NCBI GenBank assembly: GCA_027604665.1
Contig: JADGIZ010000134.1
Location: 1-23,613 of the forward strand
Origin: Polyrhizophydium stewartii
Lineage: Eukaryota; Chytridiomycota; Chytridiomycetes; Rhizophydiales
Reading direction: 5' to 3'
DNA: 23,613 nt
Shown here piece after piece: positions 21,701 to 23,613 of the stretch (position 1 is its first letter; the number at the start of each line of letters is the position of its first letter). Both the position numbers and the translations under genes were made by a program. The notes beneath the pieces were generated by a model that was given only the letters and a program-made list of their open reading frames with translations, was not told where the DNA came from and made no database searches.

Positions 21701-23562
21701 GGACGTGCTCGACGCCGAGGTGCGGCCCGGCAGCACGGATGCCGAGTCGGGGCTCAAGTGGCGTCTGTTGGCGATGCTGCTCGCCGGCCATGGGTCGGCA
21801 CCGTCGTCGCCTGCGCGGGAGTCGTCTGCCCGCAACGACGACATGGACGAGGGCGACAACGCGTCGGCCGGCGCGTCGGTGATGCTCGGTGACGAGAACG
21901 GCGATGAGAATGGCGACGGTGACTATGACGACGGCGAGAACGAGGACGGCGATGGAGATGACGTGGACGGCGAAGGCGATGGCGACGAGGACGACAGCGA
22001 CGGCGATAACGAGGACGAGGGGTCGGTCGATGAGATCGTGTCGTTTCGCGGACGCACGAGCGGGTCGTCACGCAAGCGCAGTAAGATCGACGACTCGGAC
22101 GAGGACGACTGGGCGCCGGCGCAGACGACACGCACAACGCGGTCCGCTCGGTCGCTGAGGTCGGGTACGCCGCCTGCGAGGCCCGTCGTGACGGCATCTG
22201 GCCGACAGTCGCGGTCGGCGCCAACGTTTGCGGCGGAGCAGTCTGTTGCGACCACGGCGACCACGAGCCGCGGGTGCGGGCGAGCACGCGGGCGTGGGCG
22301 TGGCCGGGGCCGCGGCAGGGGTGGTGGACGCGGACGTGGCTCGCGCGGGCGAGGCCGCGGCGGGTCTCGCGGACGCGGACTTCGGGCCGTGCCGCAAGGC
22401 GGCAGCGTGCGCAACCTCGATGTGGGCGATGAGTCGTTCGACCGACTGTGCCGCGCGGCGCGCGCCGGGTTCTCGAGCATCTCGGCAGCGGACCGCGTTG
22501 CGCTGCTGGCGCTGATCATTGACGAGTGCCTTGCCGGGAGCGAGGAGCTGCGGCAGCGGCGCGAGCGAGCGATTGACCTGGCGATCGAGCTTCGCAAGGA
22601 GCGCCGCGAGATTGCTCGCGAGCGCAAGCGGCTGTGAGTGCGCGGCTGCCTTGTGCAGATGCGATACCGCGCAGGGCAAGGCCCGGTGCTTGGGCGGAGC
22701 TGACAGCTTTGGGCGGTGGTGTTCACGTGCAGTACCGTGCAGATGCTCGAGTTCGACCAGCCCGGCGCGTCGGGCAATGGAGATGAAGTGGACAACGACG
22801 GCAGTGATGGCGAGTCTGGCAGCGACTCGGACGACGAAGCGTAAGCGCACTCGCCAGAGACGCCCGTTCAAGGGTTGAACGTGGAGGCGGCGCTGATGCT
22901 GATGGCGGCTGCTGGATCGCATATGCAGGGTGTCGCGGCACATGTCCCGGGTGCAGAAGCTGCGGATCGAGCAACAGAAGCGCGAGATGGAGGAGCGGCG
23001 GCGCCAGGACGAGCTGCAGCGGCAGCGCGAGCAGTCCAAGGAGCTACGCGCCAAGATCGACGAGCGGCGCAAGCTCGAGGAGCGCGACCGGCAGCTGCAG
23101 CGGCGTGCGCGCATCATCGACCATCTGCTTCGGATCGAGTACGCGGCGGTGCGGCTGCGGCCGCTGGGACGCGACCGCTTCCACAACCGATACTGGTGGT
23201 TTGACGGCGGGTTCGGTGCGTACCCGTTCGACGCCGTGACGCAGGGCATTGATGCTTCGGGACGTGCCGCCAAGGGCACGCCGGCGCCGGAGCCCGAGCC
23301 CGAGGCGGGACGGCTCGAGTATTCATCTGGGCGGCTTTTTGTCGAGGAGTTTGGACTTGATGAGGAGGCCATGCGGCTCATCAGCGGCGATGGCGCGATC
23401 GGCGACGGATCGGGATCCGGGGCAGGAGGCGACGGCGACGAGGGCGACGGCGCGGCGGTCGTTGTATACAAGCAGCCGCCGCTCAACGAGCGCGAGGACG
23501 TGCGCCGCGCGCGGCTCGGCCTCGTCGAAGGGCGGTGGGGCTACTACTCGACCCCGGAGCAG
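18702..23562 (+). CDS. ITC1: ITC1/ACF1-like subunit of an ISWI chromatin remodelling complex (3' end outside window)
   Basis: Nuclear, non-catalytic partner of the ISWI ATPase that helps space nucleosomes. Exons: 18702-18823, 19481-19656, 20021-20595, 20715-22633, 22733-22840, 22929-23562, then a donor CAG/GTGCGT; at least 1178 aa. A WAC domain (about residues 10-150) starts with RRRPVEYAPPPPPE and includes TGEIFLTYDEYYAR, ETTGRIGMTFVEALESE and QLTLNELIDDVYEFF. A DDT domain (about 355-430) contains LRLITIWNFATIYSEML and APFTFAELCESL. An acidic tract (about 680-735), an NLS-like SRKRSK and an Arg-Gly tract (about 810-850) follow. WHIM1 is near FDRLCRAARAGF (from about 860). WHIM2/WSD is near LGRDRFHNRYWWF (about 1050) and GRWGYYSTPEQ. 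The order WAC-DDT-WHIM is that of Itc1 and Acf1; no bromodomain is seen before the window ends. Confidence 0.92.
18824..19480 (+). other. Long first intron of ITC1
   Basis: 657 nt, donor GTGAGA, acceptor TTTGCGCAG, with CTCTGACC about 25 nt before the acceptor. Very GC-rich with CCGCCGCGGCC runs. It interrupts the WAC domain. I see no gene inside it. Confidence 0.7.
19657..20020 (+). other. Second intron of ITC1
   Basis: 364 nt, with a strong donor GTAAGT and acceptor GATGCGCAG. It joins RIHF to NQLTL inside the WAC domain, the split codon becoming AAC. No gene is seen inside it. Confidence 0.75.
21889..22035 (+). repeat. Acidic GAY/GGC low-complexity coding tract in ITC1
   Basis: About 48 codons almost all Asp, Glu, Gly and Asn, giving repeated DGD, DEN and EDGD units. 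An acidic stretch of this kind is common in histone-binding and remodelling proteins; histone contact here is inferred. Confidence 0.85.
22277..22379 (+). repeat. CGxGGx repeat coding for an Arg-Gly (RGG-like) tract in ITC1
   Basis: Alternating Arg and Gly codons give an RGRGRGRG stretch with RGG units, between the acidic tract and WHIM1. Such tracts often bind nucleic acid and can be arginine-methylated (family knowledge, not shown here). Confidence 0.85.
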
Positions 23563-23613
23563 GTGCGTGCCCCCTGATGCGATGCGATCACGGGCGGGAG
23601 GGGGGCGGCGGGC

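Noticed and set aside
19971..22637. 888-codon continuous frame in ITC1
   Set aside because: Its first part runs through intron 3 in the wrong frame for the WAC exons. Only the part after 20715 belongs to the gene.

Overview
The window reads as nuclear DNA of a GC-rich fungus. Eleven protein-coding genes can be modelled, nine of them complete and two cut by the window edges, with 36 complete spliceosomal introns, mostly 56-120 nt. PPG1, GEP4, ACL4 and ITC1-type genes are typical of fungi. A CDKL-type kinase, a family tied to cilia and flagella and absent from yeasts and moulds, suggests a zoosporic (chytrid-like) lineage. The lineage is an inference. I see no prokaryotic operon, mobile element, CRISPR array or tRNA gene.

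Layout: IMP dehydrogenase (+, 5' end missing), PSO2/SNM1 nuclease (-), CDKL kinase (+), PPG1 phosphatase (-), SNF8/VPS22 (+), an arrestin-like protein (-), a PPR protein (-), GEP4 phosphatase (-), mitochondrial bL19m/IMG1 (+), an ACL4-like Rpl4 chaperone (+) and an ITC1/ACF1-like chromatin remodelling subunit (+, runs off the right edge). The left half alternates strands, so PSO2/CDKL (315 bp), PPG1/SNF8 (144 bp) and GEP4/IMG1 (118 bp) share short divergent promoters. Convergent pairs are separated by 170-215 bp.

The middle block (12.8-16.6 kb) is a mitochondrial neighbourhood. GEP4 (cardiolipin pathway), a PPR protein with a presequence-like N-terminus and the mitoribosomal protein bL19m are adjacent, and the GEP4 stop and PPR start codons lie only 8 nt apart on the same strand. 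The other genes cover purine synthesis, crosslink repair, signalling, ESCRT-II sorting, ribosome assembly and chromatin remodelling; they are housekeeping genes with no obvious joint pathway.

I found no convincing undescribed multi-gene system. The best second-look items are the near-overlapping GEP4-PPR pair, the CDKL kinase with its Gly/Met repeat tail and 27-nt exon, two GC-AG introns, a very short last exon carrying the PPG1 C-terminal YF(I) motif, stop-free introns of length 3n in PSO2 and ACL4, and a PIP box plus UBZ finger in PSO2. All exon borders were placed by eye from splice signals, reading frame and remembered family motifs. No alignment or transcript data were available.
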